DNA from: Pseudomonas tremae
Lineage (GTDB): Bacteria; Pseudomonadota; Gammaproteobacteria; Pseudomonadales; Pseudomonadaceae
Assembly: GCF_001401155.1 (NCBI RefSeq)
Contig: NZ_LJRO01000117.1
Coordinates: forward strand, 82,715-146,714
Direction of reading: 5' to 3'
Length of the DNA: 64,000 nucleotides
Shown here: positions 56,911-64,000 of the stretch, piece by piece
Layout: each line of letters starts with the position of its first letter
How positions within the stretch are numbered: the first letter of the stretch is position 1
The notes under the pieces: model-generated
The model's input: the letters and a program-made list of their open reading frames with translations, nothing else
What the model was told of the DNA's origin: nothing
The model's database searches: none
Position numbers and translations under genes: made by a program

Positions 56911-57069
56911 TTATATCTTGCCGAGCAACACCAGAATCAGCAGGATCACCAGGATAGTACCGATGATGCCCGACGGACCGTAGCCCCAGCTGCGCGAGTG
57001 AGGGAATACTGGCAGACCGCCGACCAGCAGCAGAATCAGAACGATGATAAGAATAGTGCCGATGCCCAT
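56911..57069 (-). CDS. DUF3309 small membrane protein
   Basis: 52 residues: MGIGTILIIVLILLLVGGLP, WGYGPSGIIGTILVILLILV. Two TM segments around a WGYGPSG loop, the DUF3309 signature. AAGGAA upstream of the start. Often stress-linked in pseudomonads; function unknown. Confidence 0.88.
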   Translation of the reverse strand: MGIGTILIIVLILLLVGGLPVFPHSRSWGYGPSGIIGTILVILLILVLLGKI

Positions 57070-57385
57070 GGGATGAGTTCCTTCTTTGAAATCCAGGTAA
57101 ATAAAATGCCATTCAGCTTTCCATACCACAGGGTATGAAGTAGATCAGCTTGACGTATCCGACTGCGCTCTTTCGGGAAAGGTTCGGGGTATTTTAAATA
57201 AAACCTTACACATTTTAAAAATCATCAAAATCATAGGCTTAGTGTGATTTTGTCCGACAATATATTCGGGTTATTTGCCATTTTTCAGACTAAACGGTCT
57301 TAAAAAGAGTTGAACTAAAAAACCGATTGGGTATCCGGGCTACTTCGTGCCCCGATGAAGCGAATACCCGCTGGAGGCAGTGCAG
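57070..57385. other. AT-rich divergent control region
   Basis: About 315 bases between divergent DUF3309 and DUF2784 genes. AT-rich tracts around 57190-57290 suggest promoters; no specific operator was identified. Confidence 0.4.
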
Positions 57386-57763
57386 ATGGTGTATCGAATG
57401 GGCGCAGATGCAGTGGTTGTATTCCACCTGGCTTTTATTCTGTTCGTGTTGTTCGGCGGTCTGCTGGTGCTGAGAAGACCCTGGCTGGCGGTGCTGCATA
57501 TCCCGGCCATTGCGTGGGGGGCTGCAGTCGAATTCCTGCATCTCTATTGCCCATTGACGCCGTTGGAAAACGCGCTGCGCAGCCGTGCCGGAGAGCAGGG
57601 TTATGACGGCGATTTCGTCGAGCATTACCTGATCCCCCTGATCTACCCCGCAGGGCTTACGCCGGATATACAGCTTTGGCTCGGCGGTATCGTCGTGCTG
57701 GTCAATGTGTCCGTTTATAGTGCTTTGCTTGTGCGCTGCCTGAGCCGGCTCAAGCGCCCTTGA
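57386..57763 (+). CDS. DUF2784 membrane protein
   Basis: 125 residues from ATG 57386, with GGAGG nine bases upstream (a GTG at 57380 would be too close). Three to four TMs: ADAVVVFHLAFILFVLFGGL, AAVEFLHLYCPLTPLENALR and HYLIPLIYPAGLTPDIQLWL, the DUF2784 signature. Inner membrane, function unknown. Confidence 0.85.
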   Translation: MVYRMGADAVVVFHLAFILFVLFGGLLVLRRPWLAVLHIPAIAWGAAVEFLHLYCPLTPLENALRSRAGEQGYDGDFVEHYLIPLIYPAGLTPDIQLWLGGIVVLVNVSVYSALLVRCLSRLKRP

Positions 57764-57867
57764 GGCCGCAGGTTTGCTCCAGTCATTCAGCGCCTTGATT
57801 GTGGAGTTACATTGCTTCGGCTGTGTTTACACTCAGGCGACTCCTGCACCTCACAAGGCATTCGGCT

Positions 57868-58683
57868 ATGCATAACCGCATCATGATTACTGGCGCCGGC
57901 TCAGGGCTGGGCCGTGAAATGGCACTGCGCTGGGCACGCGAAGGCTGGCGGCTGGCGTTGTCCGATATCAATGATGCCGGTCTGCAGGAGACCCTCAAGA
58001 GCGTACGCGAGGCGGGCGGTGACGGCTTCGTCCAGCGCTGCGATGTTCGTGATTACAGCCAGCTCACCGCATTCGCCCAGGCGTGCGAAGAGCGCTTTGG
58101 CGGTATCGACGTAATCGTCAACAACGCGGGCGTGGCATCCGGTGGTTTCTTCAACGAGTTGTCACTGGAAGACTGGGACTGGCAGATCGCGATCAATCTT
58201 ATGGGGGTGGTCAAGGGCTGCAAGGCATTCCTGCCGATGCTGCAGGCGAGCAAGGGCAAGATCATCAACATCGCCTCGATGGCGGCGCTGATGCAGGCAC
58301 CGGCCATGAGCAACTACAACGTTGCCAAGGCGGGCGTTGTAGCGCTTTCCGAAAGCCTGCTGGTCGAGTTGCGTGATCAGGGTGTCAGTGTGCATGTCGT
58401 CTGTCCGTCGTTCTTTCAGACCAACCTGCTGGACTCCTTCCGTGGGCCGACCCCGGCGATGAAAGAGCAGATCGGCAGGCTACTGGAAAAATCACCCATT
58501 ACCGCTGCCGATATTGCCGAGTGCATCTTCAAACAGGTTGCCCAGGGCGAATTCATGATCCTGCCCCACGAAGAAGGTCAGATGGCCTGGGAACTGAAGC
58601 GCAAACAGCCACAGGCGATGTACGAAGAAATGACCATCATGTGCGCGAAGATGCGCGCCAAGGCCCAGAAGGGCAAGTCCTGA
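57868..58683 (+). CDS. short-chain dehydrogenase/reductase
   Basis: 271 residues from ATG 57868 (open frame extends to 57799). TGAGSGLGREMALRW at the N-terminus, NNAGVASGG near 87, INIASMAALMQAPAMSNYNV with catalytic Ser and Tyr (YNVAK), and no C-terminal anchor. A Gly-rich classical SDR of the kind with broad aldehyde or ketone substrates. About 100 bp after the DUF2784 gene. Confidence 0.88.
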   Translation: MHNRIMITGAGSGLGREMALRWAREGWRLALSDINDAGLQETLKSVREAGGDGFVQRCDVRDYSQLTAFAQACEERFGGIDVIVNNAGVASGGFFNELSLEDWDWQIAINLMGVVKGCKAFLPMLQASKGKIINIASMAALMQAPAMSNYNVAKAGVVALSESLLVELRDQGVSVHVVCPSFFQTNLLDSFRGPTPAMKEQIGRLLEKSPITAADIAECIFKQVAQGEFMILPHEEGQMAWELKRKQPQAMYEEMTIMCAKMRAKAQKGKS

Positions 58684-58711
58684 CTAAGATCATTCCCTAC
58701 ACTCAAGCGCT

Positions 58712-58863
58712 CAGCGTTGTGTGCAACTCATGAAACTCTCAGGAGAAAGGGCTTTTGTGAGAGCGGACTCGTCCGCGAAATACATTCTCGGAAATTCCAC
58801 CGGCCCTTTCGTGGACAAGCCCACGCCCACGAGAATCAAAACGCACAGCGTTGTGTGCAACTC
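58712..58863. repeat. 18-bp direct repeats flanking a REP-like hairpin
   Basis: CAGCGTTGTGTGCAACTC occurs at 58712-58729 and 58846-58863. The roughly 116 bases between contain GAGCGGACTCGTCCGCGA, the hallmark of a common Pseudomonas REP family, followed by further GC-rich palindromic sequence. The pattern resembles insertion of a short palindromic element with duplication of target sequence. Confidence 0.65.
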
Positions 58864-58925
58864 CTGAACGTGTTGTTTTCTGCTAGGGTTGCACGCGTCT
58901 ATCAGCCCTGTTCCGAGAACCTCTC

Positions 58926-59258
58926 ATGCTCAACTATCTGTGGTTCTTCCTCGCCGCCTTGTTCGAGATATTCGGCTGCTACGCCTGCTGGCTGTGGCTG
59001 CGGCAGGGCAAGAGTGCCTTGTGGGTCATCCCTGCGTTGATCAGCCTGACGGTGTTTGCGCTGCTGCTGACACGAGTGGAAGCTGCATACGCCGGACGTG
59101 CCTATGCGGCGTATGGCGGGATCTATATCGTGGCGTCGATTGCCTGGCTGGGGCTGGTCGAGCGAATCAGGCCGCTCGGCACTGACTGGCTCGGGCTGGC
59201 GTTTTGTGTTGTGGGTGCAACGATCATTTTATTGGGGCCGCGATGGTCCGCGTCCTGA
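58926..59258 (+). CDS. ynfA: YnfA family membrane protein
   Basis: 110 residues, four TMs: [60 protein letters not shown] and [17 protein letters not shown]0060/YnfA member, an SMR-like small transporter fold. GAGAACCTCTC precedes the ATG, a poor RBS, so the start is by homology. Confidence 0.9.
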   Translation: MLNYLWFFLAALFEIFGCYACWLWLRQGKSALWVIPALISLTVFALLLTRVEAAYAGRAYAAYGGIYIVASIAWLGLVERIRPLGTDWLGLAFCVVGATIILLGPRWSAS

Positions 59259-59426
59259 AAAACTGCCGCTGCCAAGGACTTTTCCTACAGATTCGGCATG
59301 AAAGTAAGACATTTCCTTCGGTAGATTCCGGCGACATTGCAGGACGTTACTGATTTGCCATCATCGCATTGAAGCACGCCTGCGTGCCGTGCAACCTGCC
59401 TCTTTTGTGCATGAGAGGGCAGGACG

Positions 59427-59621
59427 ATGCTGGTATTGACGCGGGAAATCGGCGAGAAGTTTTCAATTGGTGATGACATCACCGTGCAGATTCTGGGGAT
59501 CAACGGCAATCAGGTCAGGCTGGGGATAAGTGCACCCAAGGACATCAAGGTTCATCGCGCAGAAGTTTACAAGCGAATCGCCAACAAGCTTTCCCAGCAA
59601 GGCTTGCAGCCACAACAATAG
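59427..59621 (+). CDS. csrA: CsrA/RsmA family post-transcriptional regulator
   Basis: 64 residues: [48 protein letters not shown]. The conserved Arg44-type residue (VHRAE) is present. Binds GGA motifs in mRNA leaders. P. syringae carries several paralogues; this one has FSIGDDITV and an extended QQGLQPQQ tail and differs from the RsmA and RsmE sequences I know. Monocistronic. Confidence 0.92.
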   Translation: MLVLTREIGEKFSIGDDITVQILGINGNQVRLGISAPKDIKVHRAEVYKRIANKLSQQGLQPQQ

Positions 59622-59636
59622 CCGCCGTCCTGGGGG

Positions 59637-59864
59637 TTATTCAAAAAACTCCTTGGGCACATCGTGCTTGAGCATCAACTGACATTGCTGGCTCTCGAGA
59701 TCGAAAAAGATCACCGCCTGACCTTTGGTGAGCGCATGTCGCACGCGCAGCACGCGGGTTTGCAGGGGGGTCTCGTCGCCGTTGTCAGTGCCCTCGCGGG
59801 TGACAAAGTCCTCGATCAGGCGGGTGAGGGTGTCAGGTTCCAGTTGATCGTAGGGGATGAGCAT
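59637..59864 (-). CDS. yheU: YheU family protein
   Basis: 75 residues from the ATG at 59864; MLIPYDQLEPDTLTRLIEDF, VTREGTD and LTKGQAVIFFDLESQQCQL match YheU (72 residues in E. coli). Small cytoplasmic protein of unknown function. The open frame to 59915 is not supported. Confidence 0.87.
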   Translation of the reverse strand: MLIPYDQLEPDTLTRLIEDFVTREGTDNGDETPLQTRVLRVRHALTKGQAVIFFDLESQQCQLMLKHDVPKEFFE

Positions 59865-59900
59865 GGCGTTTCTCTTGTCGATGAGCGGCGATGATAGAAC

Positions 59901-59919
59901 TGCGGTGCCAGGCACCGCA
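59901..59919. terminator. near-perfect palindrome between M42 peptidase and yheU
   Basis: TGCGGTGCC-A-GGCACCGCA, 17 bases past the M42 peptidase stop (minus strand). No T-tract; probably the operon's 3' hairpin. Confidence 0.5.
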
Positions 59920-59936
59920 ATTCAATTCAGCAGACC

Positions 59937-61133
59937 TCAAATCTCTTCGCGGTTCTGTCCGATCAGGCTGTCGACAGGTGGCACGCGGGTATCGGATTCC
60001 ATCTGCGCGTCATGTTCGATCTGATGGCTGAACCGCTCCAGCGAGGACTGGGCCGGTTTGGCATCGCTGGCAAATACCGGCGGGCTGAGAATGTACGCGC
60101 CAAGCAGCTTGCTGAGCGCCGCCAGACTGTCGATGTGGGTGCGCTCGTAGCCGTGCGTCGCGTCGCAGCCGAAGGCCAGCAAAGCGGTGCGAATGTCATG
60201 GCCTGAAGTGACTGCCGAATGTGCGTCGCTGTAGTAATAACGGAACAGGTCGCGACGGACCGGCAGCTCGTTTTCCACGCCCAGACGCAACAGATGGCGG
60301 GACAAGTGATAGTCGTAAGGACCGCCCGAGTCCTGCATGGCCACGCTGACCGCGTGCTCGCTGGAGTGCTGGCCCGGCGCAACCGGAGCGATGTCGATAC
60401 CGACAAATTCGCTCACGTCCCAAGGCAGTACGCCCGCCGCACCTGTGCCGGTCTCTTCGGTGATGGTGAACAGCGGGTGGCAGTCGATCAACGGCTCGGC
60501 GCCACTTTCGACGATCGATTTGAGCGCCGCCAGCAACGCCGCGACGCCAGCCTTGTCGTCCAGATGGCGCGCACTGATGTGGCCGCTTTCGGTGAACTCT
60601 GGCAGTGGATCAAAGGCCACGAAGTCGCCGATGCCGATACCCAGAGATTCACAGTCGGCGCGCGTGGTGCAATAAGCATCCAGACGCAGTTCGACATGGT
60701 CCCAGCTGATCGGCATTTCATCCACGGCGGTATTGAATGCATGACCGGAAGCCATCAGCGGCAGAACGCTGCCACGGATGACGCCCGTGTCGGTGAACAC
60801 GCTGACACGACTGCCTTCGGCAAAGCGGCTCGACCAGCAGCCGACTGCGGCCAGTGCCAGACGACCATTTTCCTTGACCTCGCGAACGCTGGCGCCAATG
60901 GTGTCCAGGTGCGCCGATACTGCGCGGTCAGGGCTGTTCTGTTTGCCCTTCAGCGTCGCGCGAATCGTGCCGCGCCGGGTCAGCTCGAACGGGATGCCGA
61001 GTTCTTCCAGACGCTCGGCCACGTAACGCACGATGGTGTCGGTAAAGCCCGTAGGGCTAGGAATCGCGAGCATTTCCAACAGAACTTTCTGCAGGTACTT
61101 CAGATCCGGATCGGGAATGGTTGCAGTGGTCAT
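59937..61133 (-). CDS. M42-family metallopeptidase of the NAGGN osmolyte operon
   Basis: 398 residues. Metal-ligand motifs VSAHLDTIGA, LDDKAGVAALLAAL and FTITEETGTGAAG, plus YERTHIDSLAALSKLL near the C-terminus, are those of M42 aminopeptidases. Family members that accompany asnO and ngg are annotated as osmoprotectant NAGGN system peptidases, possibly turning over the dipeptide. Last gene of the operon; 82 bp after ngg. Confidence 0.88.
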   Translation of the reverse strand: MTTATIPDPDLKYLQKVLLEMLAIPSPTGFTDTIVRYVAERLEELGIPFELTRRGTIRATLKGKQNSPDRAVSAHLDTIGASVREVKENGRLALAAVGCWSSRFAEGSRVSVFTDTGVIRGSVLPLMASGHAFNTAVDEMPISWDHVELRLDAYCTTRADCESLGIGIGDFVAFDPLPEFTESGHISARHLDDKAGVAALLAALKSIVESGAEPLIDCHPLFTITEETGTGAAGVLPWDVSEFVGIDIAPVAPGQHSSEHAVSVAMQDSGGPYDYHLSRHLLRLGVENELPVRRDLFRYYYSDAHSAVTSGHDIRTALLAFGCDATHGYERTHIDSLAALSKLLGAYILSPPVFASDAKPAQSSLERFSHQIEHDAQMESDTRVPPVDSLIGQNREEI

Positions 61134-61215
61134 GAATGCTCCTTATGGAGCAGTTGCAAGTCACAGGCTGCGAGGGTTGAAACCCTGTATTGCAGCCTGT
61201 TGCTCGCAGCTGCGA

Positions 61216-62964
61216 TCAGATATGCACAGGCAAACTGTGCGGAAACAGCAGATCGACGAAGCGTTCGGCAGTGGGTTGCGGTTCATGGTTAGCCAGCCCG
61301 ACGCGCTCATTGGCTTCAATGAACACGTACTCGGGCTGATCGGCGGCAGGCACCATCAGGTCCAGGCCGACTACCGGAATGTCCAGCGCCCGCGCTGCAC
61401 GCACAGCGGCGTCGCTGAGCACCGGGTGCAGAATGGCCGTGACGTCTTCGAGGCAGCCGCCGGTGTGCAGGTTGGCAGCGCGGCGTACGGCAAGGCGTTG
61501 GTCCATCGGCAAGATATCGGCATAGTCGTAACCGGCTTCGCGCACCGTGCGCTCGGTTTCCTGGTCCATAGGAATACGGCTCTCGCCATCGGTTGCAGCG
61601 GCACGGCGGCGACTTTGTGCTTCGATCAGTTGCTTGATGGTGTGACGACCATCACCGATGATCTCTGCCGGGCGACGTATCGCCGCGGCCACCACCTGAA
61701 AACCGATCACAACGATGCGCAGGTCCAGGCCTTCGTGGAAGCTTTCCAGAATCACCCGGCTGTCAAACTGGCGCGCCTGCTCGATGGCGCTCTGCACGTC
61801 TTCGATCGTGCGCAGGTCAACCGCAACGCCCTGGCCTTGCTCGCCATCCAGCGGTTTGACCACTACTTGCTTGTGCTGGTCAAGAAACGCATGGTTGTCT
61901 GCCTCGTCGCCCGCGCGTTGTTGTGCCGGCAAGCGCAGCCCGGCGGCCTTCAATGCCCTGTGTGTCAGGCTCTTGTCCTGGCAAAGGGTCATGCTGACAG
62001 CGCTGGTCAGATCGCTCAGCGACTCCCGGCAACGAATTCGCCGACCGCCGTAGCAGAGCGTGAACAGACCGGCATCCGCATCGTCCACCTGCACATCAAT
62101 GCCGCGGCGATGGGCTTCCTCGACGATGATTCGCGCATACGGATTGAATTCCGCCTGCGGGCCCGGGCCGAGGAACAGCGATTCATTGATGCCGTTCTTG
62201 CGCTTGATGGCGAAGGTCGGCAGGTTGCGAAAATTCAGCTTGGCGTACAGCGCCTTGGCCTGCTCGTTGTCGTGCAACACCGACAGATCGAGATAGCTCA
62301 GGCCGCGACTCATGAAATGCTCGATCAAGTGACGAACCAGCACTTCGCCGACGCCTGGGCGTGTGCATTGCGGGTCAACGGCCAGGCACCACAGGCTGCT
62401 GCCTTTTTCCGGGTCGTTGAACGCTTTTTGATGGTTGAGGCCCATGACGCTGCCGATGATCGTATTGCTGCCTTCGTCCTCAGCCACCCAGTACACCGGG
62501 CCGCCTTGGTGACGCGGGGTCAGCAGGGCAGGGTCGATAGGCAACATGCCGCGCGCCAGATACAGGTTGTTGATGGCCTGCCAGTCCGCTTCGTTGTGCG
62601 CCCGACGAATTCGATAACCACGGAACACCCGCTGCGCCGGACGATAGTCGCTGAACCACAGGCGCAACGTGTCCGAGGGGTCGAGAAACAGCTGCTGCGG
62701 CGCTTGCGCCAGTACCTGCTGTGGCGCGGCCACGTACAAGGCAATGTCGCGTTCGCCAGCTTTCTCGTTGAGCAGGTCCTGCGCCAGCGCTGCCGGATCA
62801 GGGTAAGTGTGACCGATCAGCAAGCGCCCCCAGCCACAATGCAGCGCCAGAGGCTCTGCATCGATCTGGCTGCCATCTTCGGCGAGGCGCGCTTGCAGGC
62901 GTTCATACGAGGGCGACTGTCCGCGCAACAGGCGTTGGCTATAAGTCGTCGCGTTCTGTTTCAT
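61216..62964 (-). CDS. ngg: N-acetylglutaminylglutamine synthetase
   Basis: 582 residues. GNAT domain about 110-270 (NTIIGSVMGLNHQKAF, LAVDPQCTRPGVGEVLVRHL) fused to an ATP-grasp ligase about 290-580 (VVKPLDGEQGQGVAVDLRTI, FIEANERVGLANHEP). It makes N-acetylglutaminylglutamine from two glutamines and acetyl-CoA; the amidotransferase then converts it to the amide, a compatible solute. Three bases separate it from asnO, so one operon. Confidence 0.92.
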   Translation of the reverse strand: MKQNATTYSQRLLRGQSPSYERLQARLAEDGSQIDAEPLALHCGWGRLLIGHTYPDPAALAQDLLNEKAGERDIALYVAAPQQVLAQAPQQLFLDPSDTLRLWFSDYRPAQRVFRGYRIRRAHNEADWQAINNLYLARGMLPIDPALLTPRHQGGPVYWVAEDEGSNTIIGSVMGLNHQKAFNDPEKGSSLWCLAVDPQCTRPGVGEVLVRHLIEHFMSRGLSYLDLSVLHDNEQAKALYAKLNFRNLPTFAIKRKNGINESLFLGPGPQAEFNPYARIIVEEAHRRGIDVQVDDADAGLFTLCYGGRRIRCRESLSDLTSAVSMTLCQDKSLTHRALKAAGLRLPAQQRAGDEADNHAFLDQHKQVVVKPLDGEQGQGVAVDLRTIEDVQSAIEQARQFDSRVILESFHEGLDLRIVVIGFQVVAAAIRRPAEIIGDGRHTIKQLIEAQSRRRAAATDGESRIPMDQETERTVREAGYDYADILPMDQRLAVRRAANLHTGGCLEDVTAILHPVLSDAAVRAARALDIPVVGLDLMVPAADQPEYVFIEANERVGLANHEPQPTAERFVDLLFPHSLPVHI

Positions 62965-62967
62965 TAA

Positions 62968-64000
62968 TCACAGTCCTTGTTCGCTGAGCCACAGGTTCAG
63001 CGCAGCCAGCTGCCACAACTTGGAGCCGCGTAGCGGCGTCAGCTGGCCTTCCGGGTTGCTCAGCAGTTTGTCGATCATGGCCGGGTTGAACAGGCCGCGG
63101 TCCTGACTCGGATCGGTTAACAGCTGACGCACCCAATCAAGGGTATCGCCTTGCAAATGCTTGAGGCCGGGCACCGGGAAGTACCCCTTCTTGCGGTCGA
63201 TCACTTCCGAGGGAATAACCATGCGCGCCGCTTCTTTCAGAACTTGTTTGCCACCGTCCGGCAGCTTGAACTTGCCGGGGATACGCGCAGACAGCTCAAC
63301 CAGGCGATAGTCGAGAAACGGCGTACGCGCTTCCAGGCCCCAGGCCATGGTCATGTTGTCGACACGTTTGACCGGGTCGTCGACCAGCATCACTGTGCTG
63401 TCCAGGCGCAAGGCCTTGTCGACCGCTGCGCTGGCTCCCGCCTGTGCGAAATGATCGCGAACGAAATCACCGGCAGCGTCGTTAGCCGTGCGCCACTTCG
63501 GCTGTACGGTTTCGGCGTATTCGGCGTAGCTGCGGTCAACGAATGCATCGCGATAGGCCGCTACCGGGTCACTTGCACCATCCACTTGCGGGTACCAGTG
63601 GTAACCGGCAAACAGTTCGTCGGCGCCCTGGCCGCTCTGTACCACCTTGCAATGCTTGGCCACTTCACGCGACAGCAGGTAGAAAGCGATGCAGTCATGG
63701 CTGACCATCGGTTCGCTCATGGCGCGGAACGCCGCAGGCAACTGCTCGATGATCTCGCTTTCCTGAATACGCAACTGGTGATGACGCGTGCCGTAATGCT
63801 TGGCGATCAGGTCGGAATACTGAAATTCGTCGCCACGCTCGCCACCGGCATCCTGAAAGCCGATAGAGAAGGTCGACAGGTCCTCGACGCCCACTTCGCG
63901 CAGCAGACCGACCAGCATGCTGGAGTCCACACCGCCTGAAAGCAGCACGCCCACATCCACCGCTGCACGCTGACGGATAGCCACCGCTTCGCGCGTGCTG
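62968..64000 (-). CDS. asnO: N-acetylglutaminylglutamine amidotransferase (N-terminus beyond window)
   Basis: The frame is open through the right edge (STREAVAIRQR); about 344 residues visible. The C-terminal asparagine-synthetase-like domain shows the ATP-pyrophosphatase loop VLLSGGVDSSMLVGLL, QGADELFAGYHWYPQ and EARTPFLDYRLVELSARIPG. The N-terminal glutaminase domain must lie to the right of 64000. With ngg and the M42 peptidase it forms the NAGGN osmoprotection operon. Confidence 0.92.
   Translation of the reverse strand, partial: STREAVAIRQRAAVDVGVLLSGGVDSSMLVGLLREVGVEDLSTFSIGFQDAGGERGDEFQYSDLIAKHYGTRHHQLRIQESEIIEQLPAAFRAMSEPMVSHDCIAFYLLSREVAKHCKVVQSGQGADELFAGYHWYPQVDGASDPVAAYRDAFVDRSYAEYAETVQPKWRTANDAAGDFVRDHFAQAGASAAVDKALRLDSTVMLVDDPVKRVDNMTMAWGLEARTPFLDYRLVELSARIPGKFKLPDGGKQVLKEAARMVIPSEVIDRKKGYFPVPGLKHLQGDTLDWVRQLLTDPSQDRGLFNPAMIDKLLSNPEGQLTPLRGSKLWQLAALNLWLSEQGL

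Noticed and set aside
60219..62967. Long plus frames opposite the M42 peptidase and ngg
   Set aside because: Shadows of the NAGGN operon genes.

Overview
The window looks like chromosome of a member of the Pseudomonas syringae complex. Support comes from gene content: a PsmE-type mannuronan C5-epimerase, a remnant of the type III effector gene hopAF1 with a HrpL-type promoter, a CbrB/sigma54-type Crc-sequestering sRNA, Pseudomonas REP-like hairpins, and the N-acetylglutaminylglutamine amide (NAGGN) osmolyte genes. Base composition is mostly GC-rich. No rRNA, tRNA or CRISPR array was seen.

Layout. 1-7 kb: the 3'-truncated (by the window edge) psmE on the minus strand, an EamA exporter, an SDR, a DUF1349 protein and a small secreted DUF3757 protein. 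7.1-17.9 kb: an accessory patch full of decayed insertion sequences. It holds a secreted alpha/beta hydrolase flanked by inverted IS3-family remnants, a LysE exporter, a hopAF1 pseudogene with three disruptions but an intact hrp box, IS66 and IS1182 fragments, and a two-gene module (PhnD-like binding protein plus a membrane GGDEF/EAL protein). 18-31 kb: mostly housekeeping genes (YbdG channel, DEAD-box helicase, CvfB, CsbD, YihY, peptide deformylase) with small lipoproteins and porin-like proteins, and a truncated MFS gene beside its LysR regulator.

31-44 kb: a stand-alone glycine-betaine-type binding protein with a small partner, a fungal-FCY1-like cytosine deaminase, and an RsbQ-like hydrolase overlapping a PAS histidine kinase and followed by a GAF histidine kinase. 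Then come a PQQ-type sugar dehydrogenase, a PepSY protein, a TonB-dependent receptor and an MHS-type transporter. 44-46 kb: a LuxR-type HTH protein and two unrecognised genes in AT-richer DNA. 46-52.6 kb: a MASE2-GGDEF cyclase, an MFS/LysR divergent pair, a DcrB-like protein, and mlaA overlapping an alpha/beta hydrolase gene. 52.8-53.4 kb: a CrcX/CrcZ-like sRNA with terminator, sigma54 promoter and a distal palindrome. 53.7-64 kb: a second lone betaine-type binding protein, yjcH-actP (acetate uptake), small membrane proteins, an SDR, ynfA, a CsrA paralogue, YheU, and the NAGGN operon (M42 peptidase, ngg, asnO), whose asnO runs off the right edge.

Themes are osmoprotection (two betaine-type binding proteins, NAGGN), carbon-source control (CrcX-like sRNA close to acetate uptake, CsrA), c-di-GMP signalling and plant-associated traits (alginate epimerase, effector relic). 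The least explained items are the RsbQ/PAS-kinase/GAF-kinase cluster, the binding-protein/c-di-GMP pair and the 44-46 kb small-gene cluster. All family assignments come from reading the sequence; no database search was run.
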